A DNA stretch of 64,000 nt, from NCBI RefSeq assembly GCF_000014225.1, contig NC_008228.1, positions 124,001 through 188,000 on the forward strand. Reading direction: 5' to 3'. The stretch comes from Paraglaciecola sp. T6c. Lineage in GTDB: Bacteria > Pseudomonadota > Gammaproteobacteria > Enterobacterales > Alteromonadaceae. This document shows positions 41,793 to 52,389 of this stretch, piece by piece (the stretch's first letter is position 1; each line of letters opens with the position of its first letter). Position numbers and translations under genes: made by a program. Under the pieces are notes generated by a model that was given only the letters and a program-made list of their open reading frames with translations, made no database searches and had not been told where the DNA came from.

Positions 41793-41886
41793 CTACCTAT
41801 CACGTTATCATAGCCTCACTAATTCCATCAATGACGCGTAAACTACTGTAACTACGAATATAACGTTTAACTTAAGGACTTGCCAC

Positions 41887-42570
41887 TTGCCTGACTTACC
41901 TTGGAACAAAATTAAAACCGTTTTGCTGGATATGGACGGTACCTTGCTCGATTTACACTACGACAGCCACTTCTGGTTAGAGCATTTGCCAAAGAAATAC
42001 GCTGGCATAAAAGGGATTAGCGAGGAGCAAGGGAAAGAGTACATGATGGCGGAATATCGCCAGGTGTTTGGCACCATTGATTGGTACTGTTTAGATTACT
42101 GGGCGGATAAATTACAGCTGGATATTATGCAAGCTAAACGCGAAGTTGAGCATTTAATCAGCATGCGTGATGATACCATTCCATTGCTGGACGCCCTCAG
42201 AGAATCGGGTCGTGAGGTTATTTTGGTGACCAATGCACACCCAGGAAGTTTATCCCTGAAAATCGAACATACCGCCCTTGATAGCCATATCGACACGCTT
42301 ATCTCGACTCACGAATTTGGGGTGACTAAAGAATCTCAATTGCTTTGGCAGAAACTACAACAGCGGGTCGGTTTTGATAGCAAACACACGTTATTTGTCG
42401 ATGACAGTTTGCCAATTTTGCAATCAGCCAAAGATTTTGGTATTGCCCACTTGCTAGCGGTAAGTAATCCAGACAGCCAACTACCGATAAAAGATGTTAC
42501 ACAATTTTTGGCCACGAGTGACTACAGAACCCTGCTTGACGATATACGCAACGCTCCTTTTACGGGTTGA
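41887..42570 (+). CDS. yrfG: GMP/IMP nucleotidase YrfG (HAD superfamily)
   Basis: HAD-type 5'-nucleotidase of 227 residues that removes phosphate from purine mononucleotides. Motif I is LLDMDGTLLDLHYDS near residue 16, motif II VILVTNAHP near residue 111, and motifs III/IV are around TKESQLLW and LFVDDSLPIL. The start is a TTG at 41887, with AAGGA at 41874-41878 (8-base spacer); no ATG fits. It is divergent from nudE across 94 bases. Confidence 0.91.
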   Translation: MPDLPWNKIKTVLLDMDGTLLDLHYDSHFWLEHLPKKYAGIKGISEEQGKEYMMAEYRQVFGTIDWYCLDYWADKLQLDIMQAKREVEHLISMRDDTIPLLDALRESGREVILVTNAHPGSLSLKIEHTALDSHIDTLISTHEFGVTKESQLLWQKLQQRVGFDSKHTLFVDDSLPILQSAKDFGIAHLLAVSNPDSQLPIKDVTQFLATSDYRTLLDDIRNAPFTG

Positions 42571-42736
42571 ATGAAATGGTGCAGACAGTAACGATTAACG
42601 GCAATTAACCGTAATTTTGGCAGTTTTTTTGTGAATAACAGCTAAAAGCCAGGCTTAATTGCTCCTGTGGCGTTTCATATTGTTGTTGATCACCCTATAA
42701 TTCGAGCCAATTTTCATCAATCTATAGGTCAAGTCT

Positions 42737-43270
42737 ATGAGTCTTAACGATGTTCCAGCTGGTAAAAACTTACCAGAAGAAATTAATGTAGTGATTGAAA
42801 TCCCTGCGCATTCAGATCCAATTAAATATGAAGTGGATAAAGACACAGGTGCTATTTTTGTGGACCGCTTCATGGCGACCTGCATGCATTACCCCACTAA
42901 CTACGGCTATATTAATCAAACATTGTCAGAAGATGGAGATCCAGCTGACGTACTAGTGATGACACCGTTCCCACTTCTAGCGGGTTGTGTTATCAAATGT
43001 CGCCCTGTTGGCGTACTAAAAATGACTGATGAATCAGGTACCGATGCTAAAATTTTGGCGGTGCCGGTTGATAAATTATCTACGATTTATCGTGGCATCA
43101 AAGACATTGGCGACGTTGATGAGTTGACGCTAAATCAAATTGAGCATTTCTTCTCACATTACAAAGATTTAGAGCCTGGTAAGTGGGTGAAAATCGACGG
43201 TTGGGAAAATGCTGAATCCGCTAAAGCTGAAATCGTCAGCAGCGTTGAGCGCTATAAAACAGAAGGTTAA
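42737..43270 (+). CDS. ppa: Inorganic pyrophosphatase, family I
   Basis: Essential soluble enzyme of 177 residues hydrolysing pyrophosphate to phosphate. It has [39 protein letters not shown], the metal-binding signature [13 protein letters not shown], and [19 protein letters not shown], all typical of bacterial PPase. A possible -10 TATAAT lies at 42696-42701, with a poor -35 17 bases upstream. A terminator follows. Confidence 0.96.
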   Translation: MSLNDVPAGKNLPEEINVVIEIPAHSDPIKYEVDKDTGAIFVDRFMATCMHYPTNYGYINQTLSEDGDPADVLVMTPFPLLAGCVIKCRPVGVLKMTDESGTDAKILAVPVDKLSTIYRGIKDIGDVDELTLNQIEHFFSHYKDLEPGKWVKIDGWENAESAKAEIVSSVERYKTEG

Positions 43271-43306
43271 TTTTCATATTCTCAGAATATGACTCTGCAC
43301 CAAAAA

Positions 43307-43330
43307 AAAGCCGACTTTATGTCGGCTTTT
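43307..43330 (+). terminator. Intrinsic terminator after ppa
   Basis: AAAGCCGAC (43307-43315) pairs with GTCGGCTTT (43321-43329) around TTTAT, with A residues before and T residues after the stem, so it could work in both directions. Confidence 0.85.
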
Positions 43331-43391
43331 CTAATATTCACTCTTTGGTCCCTGTGAGATACTTCCCATCTCCTTTTTCTAGTTGAAAGCC

Positions 43392-44615
43392 ATGAAATCG
43401 TTACGCGCCCTAACAGCAAACCCGCAATTCTTTCTATTGGCCATGGCATTTGTTATGCCACTGGTTTTTTCCGTTTGGAATGCCCTGTTAAACAACTTTG
43501 TGGTAGAAAAAGCCAGTTTTGACGGGGCACAAATTGGTATGCTGCAAAGCTTGCGTGAAGTGCCGGGCTTCTTAGCTTTCACCGCTGTATTCGTGCTGTT
43601 AGTGCTCAAAGAGCAAACCTTTGCGTTAGTCTCATTAGCGGTGATGTGTGTCGGTGTGGCATTAACCGGTTGGTTGCCGTTTGAACTTGGCTTGTATTGC
43701 ACCACGGTGTTGATGTCTATCGGTTTTCATTATTTTGAAACCATCAATCAGTCGTTAACATTACAATGGCTTGATAAAGACAAAAGTGCGCATTTTATGG
43801 GGCAACAGCTTGCGGTAAAGAGTTTTGCCTCGTTGCTGGCCTACGGTGCTATTTGGTTACTGATGGAGTGGGTTGGTATTTCCTATATGGCAATGTACAT
43901 GCTTGCTGGTGGCGTAGGGTTACTGATCGTGATTTGGTTATGGTTCGCGTTTGATAAATTCAATCAAACGTCTGTCCAACACAAGCATATGTTTTTACGC
44001 AAACGTTATTGGTTGTATTATGGTTTAGTGTTTTTCAGTGGTGCTCGGCGGCAAATTTTCATGGTGTTTGCCTCCTTTATGATGGTAGAAAAATTTGGTT
44101 ATTCGGTAGGGGATATCAGCATACTGTATATGCTCAACTATGTATTTAACTTATTTTTTGCCCCTAAAATTGGACGCTGGATCCACAAAATCGGCGAGCA
44201 GCGCGCGCTGTGCATTGAATATCTAGGCCTGCTGTGTGTGTTTGTTGGTTATGCCTTGGTAGAAAACAGCCAATTAGCTGCAGGGTTATATGTCATCGAC
44301 CACTTATTTTTTGCCATGGCAATTGCTGTCAAAACCTACTTCCAGAAAATTGCCGACCACAGGGATATTGCTTCAACCGCGGGTGTCAGTTTTACTATCA
44401 ATCATATCGCGGCTGTTGTGATCCCGGCATTGTTGGGTATTGTATGGTTAACCTCTCCTTCCTTGGTATTTTATATTGGCGCAGGGTTTGCGATTTGTTC
44501 TTTAATTTTGGCGTTAAACATTCCTTTGCAGCCTACCAGTGGTAAAGAAGTCAGAGTTAATTTATTACGTTGGGCTAACATGCCCGTTGGAATTTCGCCT
44601 AAGGAGCGTTCATGA
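43392..44615 (+). CDS. MFS transporter
   Basis: Inner-membrane major facilitator protein of 407 residues with about 11-12 hydrophobic helices. The ATG at 43392 is preferred to a TTG at 43383. Helix-forming stretches include FFLLAMAFVMPLVFSVWNAL, VSLAVMCVGVALTGWLPFEL and ISYMAMYMLAGGVGLLIVIW. No substrate motif is recognised. Its stop overlaps the start of the DUF3299 gene by 4 bases, so the two are coupled and may cooperate. Confidence 0.82.
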   Translation: MKSLRALTANPQFFLLAMAFVMPLVFSVWNALLNNFVVEKASFDGAQIGMLQSLREVPGFLAFTAVFVLLVLKEQTFALVSLAVMCVGVALTGWLPFELGLYCTTVLMSIGFHYFETINQSLTLQWLDKDKSAHFMGQQLAVKSFASLLAYGAIWLLMEWVGISYMAMYMLAGGVGLLIVIWLWFAFDKFNQTSVQHKHMFLRKRYWLYYGLVFFSGARRQIFMVFASFMMVEKFGYSVGDISILYMLNYVFNLFFAPKIGRWIHKIGEQRALCIEYLGLLCVFVGYALVENSQLAAGLYVIDHLFFAMAIAVKTYFQKIADHRDIASTAGVSFTINHIAAVVIPALLGIVWLTSPSLVFYIGAGFAICSLILALNIPLQPTSGKEVRVNLLRWANMPVGISPKERS

Positions 44616-45073
44616 AGTATCTAGTGTTATTGCTGACGTTGAGTTCGTTTGCAGCTTTTAGCCAAGAACCTGAAGAGTTATATTGGGAAGATATGATCCC
44701 GAAAAACTATATTGCACCTCAAGAAGACGTTAATCATAACGGTTCAATGGTGCAACAGAGTTTGAATGCGCCTGTGGTCAAAGAATTAGACGGCAAAGTG
44801 GTGAAAATCCCCGGCTTTGTGGTGCCACTTGAAGGCAGTAGTGATACCACCACTGAATTCCTATTAGTCCCGTATTTTGGGGCGTGTATACATGTTCCGC
44901 CCCCGCCGCCGAATCAAATAGTTTATGTGAAGTTTTCAAGTGGCGTGCCGATAGACAACATATACGATGCAGTTTGGGTTACCGGTAAATTAGCCACCCA
45001 AGTATGGGAAGGCGATATCGCGACTGTTGGTTACACATTGCAAGGGATTGAAGTGACTCCATACGACGGATAG
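44612..45073 (+). CDS. DUF3299 secreted protein
   Basis: Protein of 153 residues of the DUF3299 family, function unknown. The signal peptide (MKYLVLLLTLSSFAAFSQ) is cleaved near residue 18. The core has LYWEDMIPKNY, VVKIPGFVVPLEG and FLLVPYFGACIHVPPPPPNQ, the last with a Cys-Ile-His-Val-Pro segment conserved in the family that could bind metal. It is translationally coupled to the MFS gene (ATGA). Confidence 0.85.
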   Translation: MKYLVLLLTLSSFAAFSQEPEELYWEDMIPKNYIAPQEDVNHNGSMVQQSLNAPVVKELDGKVVKIPGFVVPLEGSSDTTTEFLLVPYFGACIHVPPPPPNQIVYVKFSSGVPIDNIYDAVWVTGKLATQVWEGDIATVGYTLQGIEVTPYDG

Positions 45074-45157
45074 TCAAAGATTTTCCTGATGTCGGCTAAT
45101 CACATCGGTCATAAGCTACACTTGCATTGATCCTCGAAAAAATTAAAAGGTAACTTA

Positions 45158-46777
45158 ATGAGTTTCTTAACGAAAATGTCGATAGCGCAAAAGTTGTACT
45201 TGATTCCGATCATTGGCTCCATTGGCTTTTTAGTCTACTTGTGGGTCACAACTCACACTGCAATGAACAACATTGAACTGCTCGAAGACGCAGACAAGGT
45301 GCAGTATCCTGCATTAGAAGCGACCAGTAGTGCCTTGGTCAAAATGGAAAAGGTCAAAGAAACCCTTAGTAGCGCTGTTACCACTGGCGATGAAGAGACG
45401 CTGGCTGTTGCTAAAGTGCAGGCGGCGGATACTAAGGTTTTGTTAGATAAGATTATTTCTATCGAGCCTAGCTTGAGCGTGGAGGCGAATCGTATTAAGC
45501 AGTCTTTTAATAACTATTTTAATCTTGCTTACAAAGTGTCTGAGTCAATGGTGAACAATACGGCTGATTTCTCAAAGATCGGCGAGTTATCCACCAGAAT
45601 GAACAAAAGCTATGATGATGCCACTACAGCATTAGGTGCTTTTCGTGATGCACGCGTAAATGGCTTCAAGCAAGCGATAACGGAATCTAACGACGCGTTA
45701 AAAAATATGCTGTCATTTGGTGCCATTATGGCTGGGGTGACGATTGTGTTGTTGTTTGCCACAGCCATTCCTATCGTCATGGGGATCCGCGGCAGTATTG
45801 ACCAAGTTGTTAACTCATTAAAAGACATAGCCCAGGAAGATGGGGATCTTACGGTGCGTATCCAAAGCCGGAATCAAGACGAAATTGGTGATTTGGTGCA
45901 TTGGTTTAACCAGTTTATGGAAAAGCTACAAGGTGTGGTCAAAGACATAGTGAATGCATCCATGCCTTTATCTCAGTTGGCCCAAAACTTAAATCAACTT
46001 ACCGATGATACTAACCGCACAATCGATGTTCAGCAAAGTGCCGCTAGTCAAGCTAAGTCAGCGGTTGATGATATGACGCGCAGTGTAAACGCGGTTGCTG
46101 AAAGTGCCGCTGAAGCGGCTAATGCAGCAGGTGATGCATCCGCTGCAGCAGATGATGGCCAAGCAGTGGTTAATCATACGGTACAAAGTATTCGTGAGCT
46201 GGCAGCCAACGTGGATAGTTCTGCTGAGGTTATCAAGCAACTTGAAGCAGATTCAAAACAAGTCGGCGTAGTGCTGGACGTGATTAAAGGTATTGCTGAG
46301 CAAACCAACTTGTTAGCGCTAAACGCCGCTATTGAAGCCGCACGAGCGGGTGAGCATGGTAGAGGGTTTGCGGTCGTGGCGGATGAAGTTCGCACGCTAG
46401 CGTCGCGTACTCAACAATCTACCGAGCAAATTCAACAAACGATTGAACAACTGCAAAATGCATCGCGCTCAGCGGTGAGTGTTATGGCAAAAGGGACAGA
46501 GCAAGCAACGAGCAGTGTAGATACAGCAAATAAAGCCGGCGCCAGTTTGACCGTTATTACCCAAACCATCAGCCGGATAACCCAGATGAACGACCAAATT
46601 GCTCACGCGACAGGCGAGCAGCAAAGTGTGGCAGGTGTAATAAGCCACAACGTAGATGAGATACACCAGCGTACAGAAGAAACAGCTAATAGCTCAGGTC
46701 GCTTAGCCTCAGTGAGCGGCGAGCTTGCAGAGTTAGCTAAGCACTTAGAAGGAATTACGCAGCAGTTTAAGGTCTAG
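45158..46777 (+). CDS. Methyl-accepting chemotaxis protein
   Basis: Membrane chemoreceptor of 539 residues. TM1 is about 10-30, a four-helix-bundle periplasmic sensor about 31-187, TM2 about 188-210, a HAMP domain about 211-262 ([20 protein letters not shown]), then a long coiled signalling domain whose tip carries [20 protein letters not shown] and [15 protein letters not shown]. There is no C-terminal pentapeptide for CheR/CheB binding. The ligand is unknown. AAAAGG precedes the ATG. It stands alone, 84 bases after the DUF3299 gene. Confidence 0.94.
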   Translation: MSFLTKMSIAQKLYLIPIIGSIGFLVYLWVTTHTAMNNIELLEDADKVQYPALEATSSALVKMEKVKETLSSAVTTGDEETLAVAKVQAADTKVLLDKIISIEPSLSVEANRIKQSFNNYFNLAYKVSESMVNNTADFSKIGELSTRMNKSYDDATTALGAFRDARVNGFKQAITESNDALKNMLSFGAIMAGVTIVLLFATAIPIVMGIRGSIDQVVNSLKDIAQEDGDLTVRIQSRNQDEIGDLVHWFNQFMEKLQGVVKDIVNASMPLSQLAQNLNQLTDDTNRTIDVQQSAASQAKSAVDDMTRSVNAVAESAAEAANAAGDASAAADDGQAVVNHTVQSIRELAANVDSSAEVIKQLEADSKQVGVVLDVIKGIAEQTNLLALNAAIEAARAGEHGRGFAVVADEVRTLASRTQQSTEQIQQTIEQLQNASRSAVSVMAKGTEQATSSVDTANKAGASLTVITQTISRITQMNDQIAHATGEQQSVAGVISHNVDEIHQRTEETANSSGRLASVSGELAELAKHLEGITQQFKV

Positions 46778-46784
46778 CGCCCAG

Positions 46785-46808
46785 ACGCTAAGCGAGAGCG
46801 CTTAGCGT
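46785..46808. terminator. Hairpin between convergent chemoreceptor and oxygenase genes
   Basis: ACGCTAAGCG (46785-46794) and CGCTTAGCGT (46799-46808) form a perfect 10-base stem with loop AGAG. It overlaps the last codons of the leftward oxygenase gene. No T-tract is present, so its terminator role is likely but not certain. Confidence 0.5.
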
Positions 46809-47509
46809 TGAGCGAAAATCGCGTTACCTTGATTAAATTGCACCCATGAGGTGAGAATGTACTTGTCGTTTGAGATGGGTACATTACCTCGGTGGGTATG
46901 GGTAAAGTAAGCTGGTGCAATCACCATAGTGCCTTTGCGGGGTTTAATACTTACATCTTGGTAGTAAAACTCGGTTTCCCCGCCTTCATCCACATCATTT
47001 AAGTAAAACATAAACAGCAATATCCGGTGCAGCGCGTCGGTACTCTTCGACTGTGGATACACCTCTGAATGCCAATAAGGGTAGCCACCTTGTTGTTTTT
47101 CGTACTTTTGCGCGTTGATGTTGCCTAACCTAAAAAGGTACGTCATCAAATTAGACAAATTTGGCAAACCTACTTCTGCAAAATTGTCATGGGTTAGTTT
47201 AACGGGCTGCCCTGTCTTTGGGTGTTTCACCGTGAGGCCGATAGGGCCAATTAAGGCGAAAAAGTACTCTTCGAAATAGCGTAAAATGTGTTGCCCAAGA
47301 ATAGGCAATAGTGCTTGATAGGGGACGTTAAATTCAGGATGGGTGATAATGGATACATCACTACTGCGTTTTTTGTCTGTATCTATACCGCCACCTGTGC
47401 GCCCAGGTAGGATATTTTTACTGGAATCAAATTGAGTAACGAACTGATCACACAGTTCGTCACTGATTGCATGCTCAATAACCTTAATGAAAGTTTCTGA
47501 CTTAGGCAT
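46802..47509 (-). CDS. 2OG-Fe(II) oxygenase, prolyl-4-hydroxylase-like
   Basis: Predicted 2-oxoglutarate- and iron-dependent dioxygenase of 235 residues. The double-stranded beta-helix core shows PYWHSEVYPQ (His-x-Glu as iron ligands, instead of the usual His-x-Asp), LLFMFYLNDVDEGGETEFYY, KGTMVIAPAYFTHTHRGNVP with the distal His, and the 2-oxoglutarate-binding basic residue near KYILTSWVQF. Targets could be proline in a protein or a small molecule. It overlaps the thioesterase gene by 8 bases and is the third gene downstream of uvrA. Confidence 0.82.
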   Translation of the reverse strand: MPKSETFIKVIEHAISDELCDQFVTQFDSSKNILPGRTGGGIDTDKKRSSDVSIITHPEFNVPYQALLPILGQHILRYFEEYFFALIGPIGLTVKHPKTGQPVKLTHDNFAEVGLPNLSNLMTYLFRLGNINAQKYEKQQGGYPYWHSEVYPQSKSTDALHRILLFMFYLNDVDEGGETEFYYQDVSIKPRKGTMVIAPAYFTHTHRGNVPISNDKYILTSWVQFNQGNAIFAQR

Positions 47510-47909
47510 TCACGCCCCGAGGTATGGCATGCTCGGTCAGCTGTGCACGGATTTCTTCATTAATAACCACAGATTTTTTCTCAGCGTAGTCGTACTGCAC
47601 CATAGTGGTTGTGCCTGTGGCGCGTTTAGTGCCGTTTTGCCAAAGCTCTTGGTAGGCGTCAAACGAGCTGCCACCAATACGACTGATGTAAGTGCGTACT
47701 TGAACAGGATGGCCATAGTGCATTTGGTCCAGAAAATCGACTTTGTAGCTGGCTAAAATAAGCGGCCAATTTTTTAAATCTAATTCAGGGCTAAATATCT
47801 TAAAAATAGGCTCACGAGCCATTTCAAACCAGTCCACCAACACAGTATTACTTACATGTGCTAGGGCATCCGTTTCACAAAAACGCACATTAAAATCTTC
47901 AATAAACAT
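47502..47909 (-). CDS. Acyl-CoA thioesterase, 4-hydroxybenzoyl-CoA thioesterase fold
   Basis: Hot-dog-fold thioesterase of 135 residues. The active-site region FCETDALAHVSNTVLVDWFE (Asp near residue 14 and His-Val-Ser-Asn) matches the YbgC/FadM type. Later parts are YKVDFLDQMHYGHPVQVRTY and ATGTTTMVQYDYAEKK. AAGGAA precedes the ATG at 47909. It is 16 bases downstream of uvrA and overlaps the oxygenase gene. The acyl substrate is unknown. Confidence 0.88.
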   Translation of the reverse strand: MFIEDFNVRFCETDALAHVSNTVLVDWFEMAREPIFKIFSPELDLKNWPLILASYKVDFLDQMHYGHPVQVRTYISRIGGSSFDAYQELWQNGTKRATGTTTMVQYDYAEKKSVVINEEIRAQLTEHAIPRGVNA

Positions 47910-47925
47910 AAATTAAATTCCTTGT

Positions 47926-50754
47926 TTAAACTGATAGCAAAGGTTTAAGAAAGCGCGCCGTATGAGATATTTCTACTTCGCAAACTTGTTCTGGTGTGCC
48001 CTGAGCGATGATTTGCCCGCCGCCTGAGCCGCCTTCTGGTCCTAAATCAATCACCCAATCAGCTGTTTTGATCACATCTAAGTTGTGCTCAATAACCACC
48101 ACAGTATTGCCGTGATCGCGTAGGCGATGCAATACCTGTAGAAGTTGTTTTATATCGTGGAAATGTAAACCAGTGGTGGGCTCATCCAAAATGTATAGGG
48201 TTTGGCCCGTGTCTCGTTTAGATAATTCTTTGGCCAGTTTGACTCGCTGGGCTTCACCACCTGACAAGGTAGTGGCGGCTTGTCCTAAACGTACGTACGA
48301 TAAACCGACATCCATCAACGTTTGTAATTTGCGGGCAATCGCAGGAATAACATCAAAGAACTTGCGCGCGTCTTCTACGGTTAAATCCAGTACTTCATGG
48401 ATGTTTAAACCCTTATACTGAATTTCTAATGTTTCGCGGTTGTAACGCTCACCCTTACATACGTCGCAGGGTACGTATACGTCAGGTAAGAAGTGCATTT
48501 CGACCTTAATCACACCGTCACCCTGACAGGCTTCACAACGGCCGCCTTTGACGTTGAAGCTGAATCGACCTGGCTTGTAGCCACGTGAACGCGCTTCTTG
48601 CGTACCAGCGAACAGCTCTCGCACTGGGGTGAAAATACCCGCATACGTTGCTGGGTTTGAACGTGGTGTGCGTCCAATCGGGCTTTGATCAATATCAACC
48701 ACCTTATCGAGCATGTCCATGCCAGTGATCGTTTTGTATGGTGCGGGCTCACCGGTTGTCGCGCCATTTAGCTCACGATGAGCAATACGATAAAAAGTAT
48801 CATTAATGAGGGTAGATTTACCTGAACCGGACACACCGGTTACGCAGGTCATTAAACCAAATGGAATGCGTAAATCTACGTCCTGTAAGTTATTACCCGT
48901 GGCGCCGCACATTTCAATCCATTTATCTTGGTCAATTTCAGTGCGCTTCTCAGGAATAGCGATTGCTTCACGCCCAGATAAGTACTTACCTGTTAATGAA
49001 TGCTCGCTTTTCATGATGTCGTCAATAGTGCCTTGGGCCACAATTTCGCCCCCGTGCACACCGGCTCCAGGACCAATATCGAGTACGAAATCAGCGGCGC
49101 GAATAGCATCCTCATCATGCTCGACCACGATGACGGTATTACCCAAGTCGCGTAAATGCTCTAACGTGGTCAGTAGGCGTTCGTTGTCTCTTTGATGCAG
49201 TCCAATTGATGGCTCATCCAGTACGTACATTACCCCAACTAAGCCGGCACCAATTTGACTGGCAAGGCGGATACGCTGAGCTTCACCGCCGGATAATGTG
49301 TCGGCACTGCGTGAAAGTGACAAGTAATTTAAACCAACATTGACCAAGAAATTCAGACGGTCGTTAATCTCTTTAAAAATCTTATCGGCGATTTTTTCTC
49401 GTTTACCTGTCAGCTCAATGTCAGTGAAAAACTGCAACGACTCGGCAATCGACATATCGGTAATGGTCGGCAGTGGTGTGTCGCCAATAAATACGTTGCG
49501 TGCTTCAAGGCGCAAACGTGTGCCATTACAGCTACTACAATGTTGCTGGCTTAAATATTTCGATAATTCGTCGCGAACAGCATTCGATTCTGTTTCACGG
49601 TATCTGCGCTCCATATTTGGAATAATCCCTTCAAAGGGATGCTTACGTTCCATAATATCGCCGCGATCGTTTATGTACTTGAAGTTGATTGAGGTGCCTT
49701 TACTACCGTGTAGCACGATGTCTTTGGCTTTTTCGTCAAGTTCAGAGAAAGGCGTAGTCAGATCAAATTTATAGTGATCGGCCACAGCTTGCAGCATTTG
49801 GAAGTAGTAATAACTGCGCTTATCCCAACCACGTATCGCCCCGCCTGACAAGCTTAACTCGTCGTTACTGATAATTCGGTGAGGGTCGAAAAACTGTCTT
49901 GTGCCTAAGCCGTCACAAGTTTGGCAAGCGCCTGCTGGGTTGTTAAACGAAAAGAGTCTTGGTTCAAGTTCGGCCATTGAATAGCCGCAGTGGGGGCAGG
50001 CAAAATTAGATGAAAACACCACTTCTTCTTTGTGCGGGTCATCCATAAAGGCTATTTTCGCAGTGCCGGCGGACAAGTTCAGCGCGGTTTCAAATGACTC
50101 TGCCAAGCGAAGTGCTAAGTCTTCACGCACTTTGAAGCGGTCAACCACCACCTCAATGTTGTGTTTTTTATGCAAATCGAGCTCAGGAGGATCTGATAAG
50201 TCACACACTTCGCCGTCAATACGAGCGCGTATAAATCCTTGGGCTGCAAGGCTTTCCAAGGTTTTAACATGTTCGCCTTTGCGGTCTTGAACTACAGGCG
50301 CTAACAGCATGAGTTTTTCATCTGCAGGCATGGTTAGTACGCGGTCAACCATCTGGCTAACAGTTTGTGCATCTAACGGTACATGGTGAGTTGGGCAACG
50401 CGGCTCACCCACACGAGCGTAAAGCAAACGCAAATAATCGTATATTTCAGTGATGGTACCCACAGTTGAGCGTGGGTTGTGAGAGGTGGACTTCTGCTCG
50501 ATAGAAATTGCTGGAGATAGGCCTTCGATGTGATCAACGTCGGGCTTTTCCATCATGGATAAAAATTGTCTTGCGTAGGCAGACAAGGACTCAACATATC
50601 GACGTTGCCCCTCGGCGTAAAGGGTGTCGAATGCCAATGAAGACTTACCAGAGCCAGACAAGCCGGTGATGACAGTAAGTTTGTCTCGAGGAATATCTAA
50701 ATCGATGTTCTTTAGATTGTGAGTGCGCGCGCCACGTACAGCTATCTTATCCAT
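47926..50754 (-). CDS. uvrA: UvrABC system protein A
   Basis: DNA-damage-recognition ATPase of nucleotide excision repair, 942 residues, full length. The first Walker [16 protein letters not shown] is near residue 31, followed by the UvrB-binding region, a zinc module (CPHCGYS with CQTCDGLG), signature [13 protein letters not shown], and the Walker B region ILYVLDEP-like ([14 protein letters not shown]). The second half has [14 protein letters not shown], zinc finger [16 protein letters not shown], signature [13 protein letters not shown] and [16 protein letters not shown] found no CTGT-N8-ACAG LexA box in the upstream 291 bases, though a weak one could escape reading by eye. Confidence 0.98.
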   Translation of the reverse strand: MDKIAVRGARTHNLKNIDLDIPRDKLTVITGLSGSGKSSLAFDTLYAEGQRRYVESLSAYARQFLSMMEKPDVDHIEGLSPAISIEQKSTSHNPRSTVGTITEIYDYLRLLYARVGEPRCPTHHVPLDAQTVSQMVDRVLTMPADEKLMLLAPVVQDRKGEHVKTLESLAAQGFIRARIDGEVCDLSDPPELDLHKKHNIEVVVDRFKVREDLALRLAESFETALNLSAGTAKIAFMDDPHKEEVVFSSNFACPHCGYSMAELEPRLFSFNNPAGACQTCDGLGTRQFFDPHRIISNDELSLSGGAIRGWDKRSYYYFQMLQAVADHYKFDLTTPFSELDEKAKDIVLHGSKGTSINFKYINDRGDIMERKHPFEGIIPNMERRYRETESNAVRDELSKYLSQQHCSSCNGTRLRLEARNVFIGDTPLPTITDMSIAESLQFFTDIELTGKREKIADKIFKEINDRLNFLVNVGLNYLSLSRSADTLSGGEAQRIRLASQIGAGLVGVMYVLDEPSIGLHQRDNERLLTTLEHLRDLGNTVIVVEHDEDAIRAADFVLDIGPGAGVHGGEIVAQGTIDDIMKSEHSLTGKYLSGREAIAIPEKRTEIDQDKWIEMCGATGNNLQDVDLRIPFGLMTCVTGVSGSGKSTLINDTFYRIAHRELNGATTGEPAPYKTITGMDMLDKVVDIDQSPIGRTPRSNPATYAGIFTPVRELFAGTQEARSRGYKPGRFSFNVKGGRCEACQGDGVIKVEMHFLPDVYVPCDVCKGERYNRETLEIQYKGLNIHEVLDLTVEDARKFFDVIPAIARKLQTLMDVGLSYVRLGQAATTLSGGEAQRVKLAKELSKRDTGQTLYILDEPTTGLHFHDIKQLLQVLHRLRDHGNTVVVIEHNLDVIKTADWVIDLGPEGGSGGGQIIAQGTPEQVCEVEISHTARFLKPLLSV

Positions 50755-51045
50755 TATTGACCAAAGTCGTCCTCAAAAGAGTGAGTATTACATACTTGAT
50801 ATAAGAGCTCTATGTGGTTGAACAATTATACTTTCAATACCCAGATGATTAATGATTATAAAGATACGCGTCATGGCGCTGATTAGATCGCCGCTGAAAT
50901 ATGTAAGTGGATGTTTTAAACTCGGGCATATCATTGAACTTGTGCTATTTTTCCCCTCGCTAGCTGCAATGTTGCTGTCGTTTAGGGCGATAATTTTGTG
51001 GTAAACTTCGCCGCCTTGATAACCTCAAACTGATTAGTTGCTCAT
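50755..51045. other. Divergent region between uvrA and MFS gene
   Basis: 291 bases without a gene. It is AT-rich and should hold both promoters; no clear LexA palindrome, hairpin or consensus -35/-10 pair is visible. Confidence 0.4.
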
Positions 51046-52389
51046 TTGAATAGAACCGAAATTCGCGCCTCTTTGGCTTTGGCCGCTGTTTATGTCTTGC
51101 GTATGCTGGGATTGTTTATGGTGATGCCAGTACTGGCCATACTCGCGGTACATTACCCAGATTATTCAGCCCTAATGCTTGGTTTAGCTATTGGTGGCTA
51201 TGGTTTGACCCAAGCTATTTTGCAAATCCCCATGGGGGTGTTGTCCGATAAGATTGGCCGCAAACCTGTCATCGTTGGCGGGTTACTGATGTTTGCTATT
51301 GGTAGCGGTGTTGCCGCGACCGCAGATAGCATGTTATGGATTGTGATCGGCCGATTTTTGCAAGGTGCTGGGGCAATTGCCGGTGCCATCATGGCATTAG
51401 CTGGGGACGTGAGTCGCGAGCAGCAGCGGCCAAAAGTGATGGCGATTATCGGCATTGCTATTGGTTTTTCATTTTATATAGCCTTGCTAATAGGCCCTGT
51501 CATTGCGGATAATTACGGTCTGCACGGTATATTTTCTATTACAGGTATACTCGCTATTTCATGCATACCTTTGGTCATTTGGGTGGTGCCCAGCGCAATA
51601 AACTACGCGCCCAAGGGCGATACCCTACCTGTTCTTACCGATGTGAAAATCTTGTTCTTCGACCCACAGTTACGCCGTTTGAACATCAGCGTGATGTTAC
51701 TGCATATGATGATCACGGTTTTGTTTGTACAAATGCCCATTTTACTCAGTGCTTTAGGCTGGCAGCTAGAAAGTCACTGGCAACTATATTTACCCATACT
51801 CGCAGCTTCTGTCGTTGGCTTAGTCGCGTTGATGATGTTAACCAAAAGGATGAGCCAAGCGGGCGTGATTCGTTTGTGCATATTATTACTAGGTGGCGCA
51901 TTACTCGGTTTGCACTTTTCCCACAGTACCGTGCTTGCGGTAATGGTATTTGGCTGGCTATTTTTTACCGGCTTTAATTTCTTAGAAGCAAGTTTTCCGG
52001 CTATGGTGTCAAGTATTGCCCCAGCGGGTAAAAAAGGCTCTGCCATGGGGATTTACGCCAGCTTTCAGTTTTTAGGGGCATTTTTAGGCGGTACATTATC
52101 AGGCTTAGCCAGTCAGTATATTGGCCCCCAGTGGGTGTTCGTTATTGCTGGCGGTGCCTGTGGTATATGGTGGCTTGGTTTACGTAAGTTAGGTACCAGT
52201 GAACGCTTGAAACGCTTTACACTAAAACCAGATTTTACCCGTTATTCAGCCGATACCATTGGTGAGCAGTTAGCCACACTCGAAGGAGTGGTAGATGTGA
52301 CGGTAGTGCCAGATGAGGGTGTGGTCTATATCAAGGCAGATGGTAAGCAATTCTCACTGGAAAAGGCTCATATTTTAGTCAACGGCTAA
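51046..52389 (+). CDS. MFS transporter with C-terminal YAM-like domain (YajR type)
   Basis: Inner-membrane proton-driven carrier of 447 residues: twelve helices plus a cytoplasmic C-terminal ferredoxin-like domain. The loop 2-3 motif A is GVLSDKIGRKPVIVGG near residue 65. The last 65 residues (YSADTIGEQLATLEGVVDVT, VVPDEGVVYIKADGKQ) form the YAM-type domain seen in E. coli YajR. It starts with TTG at 51046 and has no obvious ribosome site. The position between uvrA and ssb is common in Alteromonadales and Vibrionales. The substrate is unknown; drug-efflux annotation would be speculative. Confidence 0.86.
   Translation: MNRTEIRASLALAAVYVLRMLGLFMVMPVLAILAVHYPDYSALMLGLAIGGYGLTQAILQIPMGVLSDKIGRKPVIVGGLLMFAIGSGVAATADSMLWIVIGRFLQGAGAIAGAIMALAGDVSREQQRPKVMAIIGIAIGFSFYIALLIGPVIADNYGLHGIFSITGILAISCIPLVIWVVPSAINYAPKGDTLPVLTDVKILFFDPQLRRLNISVMLLHMMITVLFVQMPILLSALGWQLESHWQLYLPILAASVVGLVALMMLTKRMSQAGVIRLCILLLGGALLGLHFSHSTVLAVMVFGWLFFTGFNFLEASFPAMVSSIAPAGKKGSAMGIYASFQFLGAFLGGTLSGLASQYIGPQWVFVIAGGACGIWWLGLRKLGTSERLKRFTLKPDFTRYSADTIGEQLATLEGVVDVTVVPDEGVVYIKADGKQFSLEKAHILVNG

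Noticed and set aside
50755-51045. LexA box for uvrA
   Set aside because: I could not find CTGT-N8-ACAG in the 291 bases on either strand.
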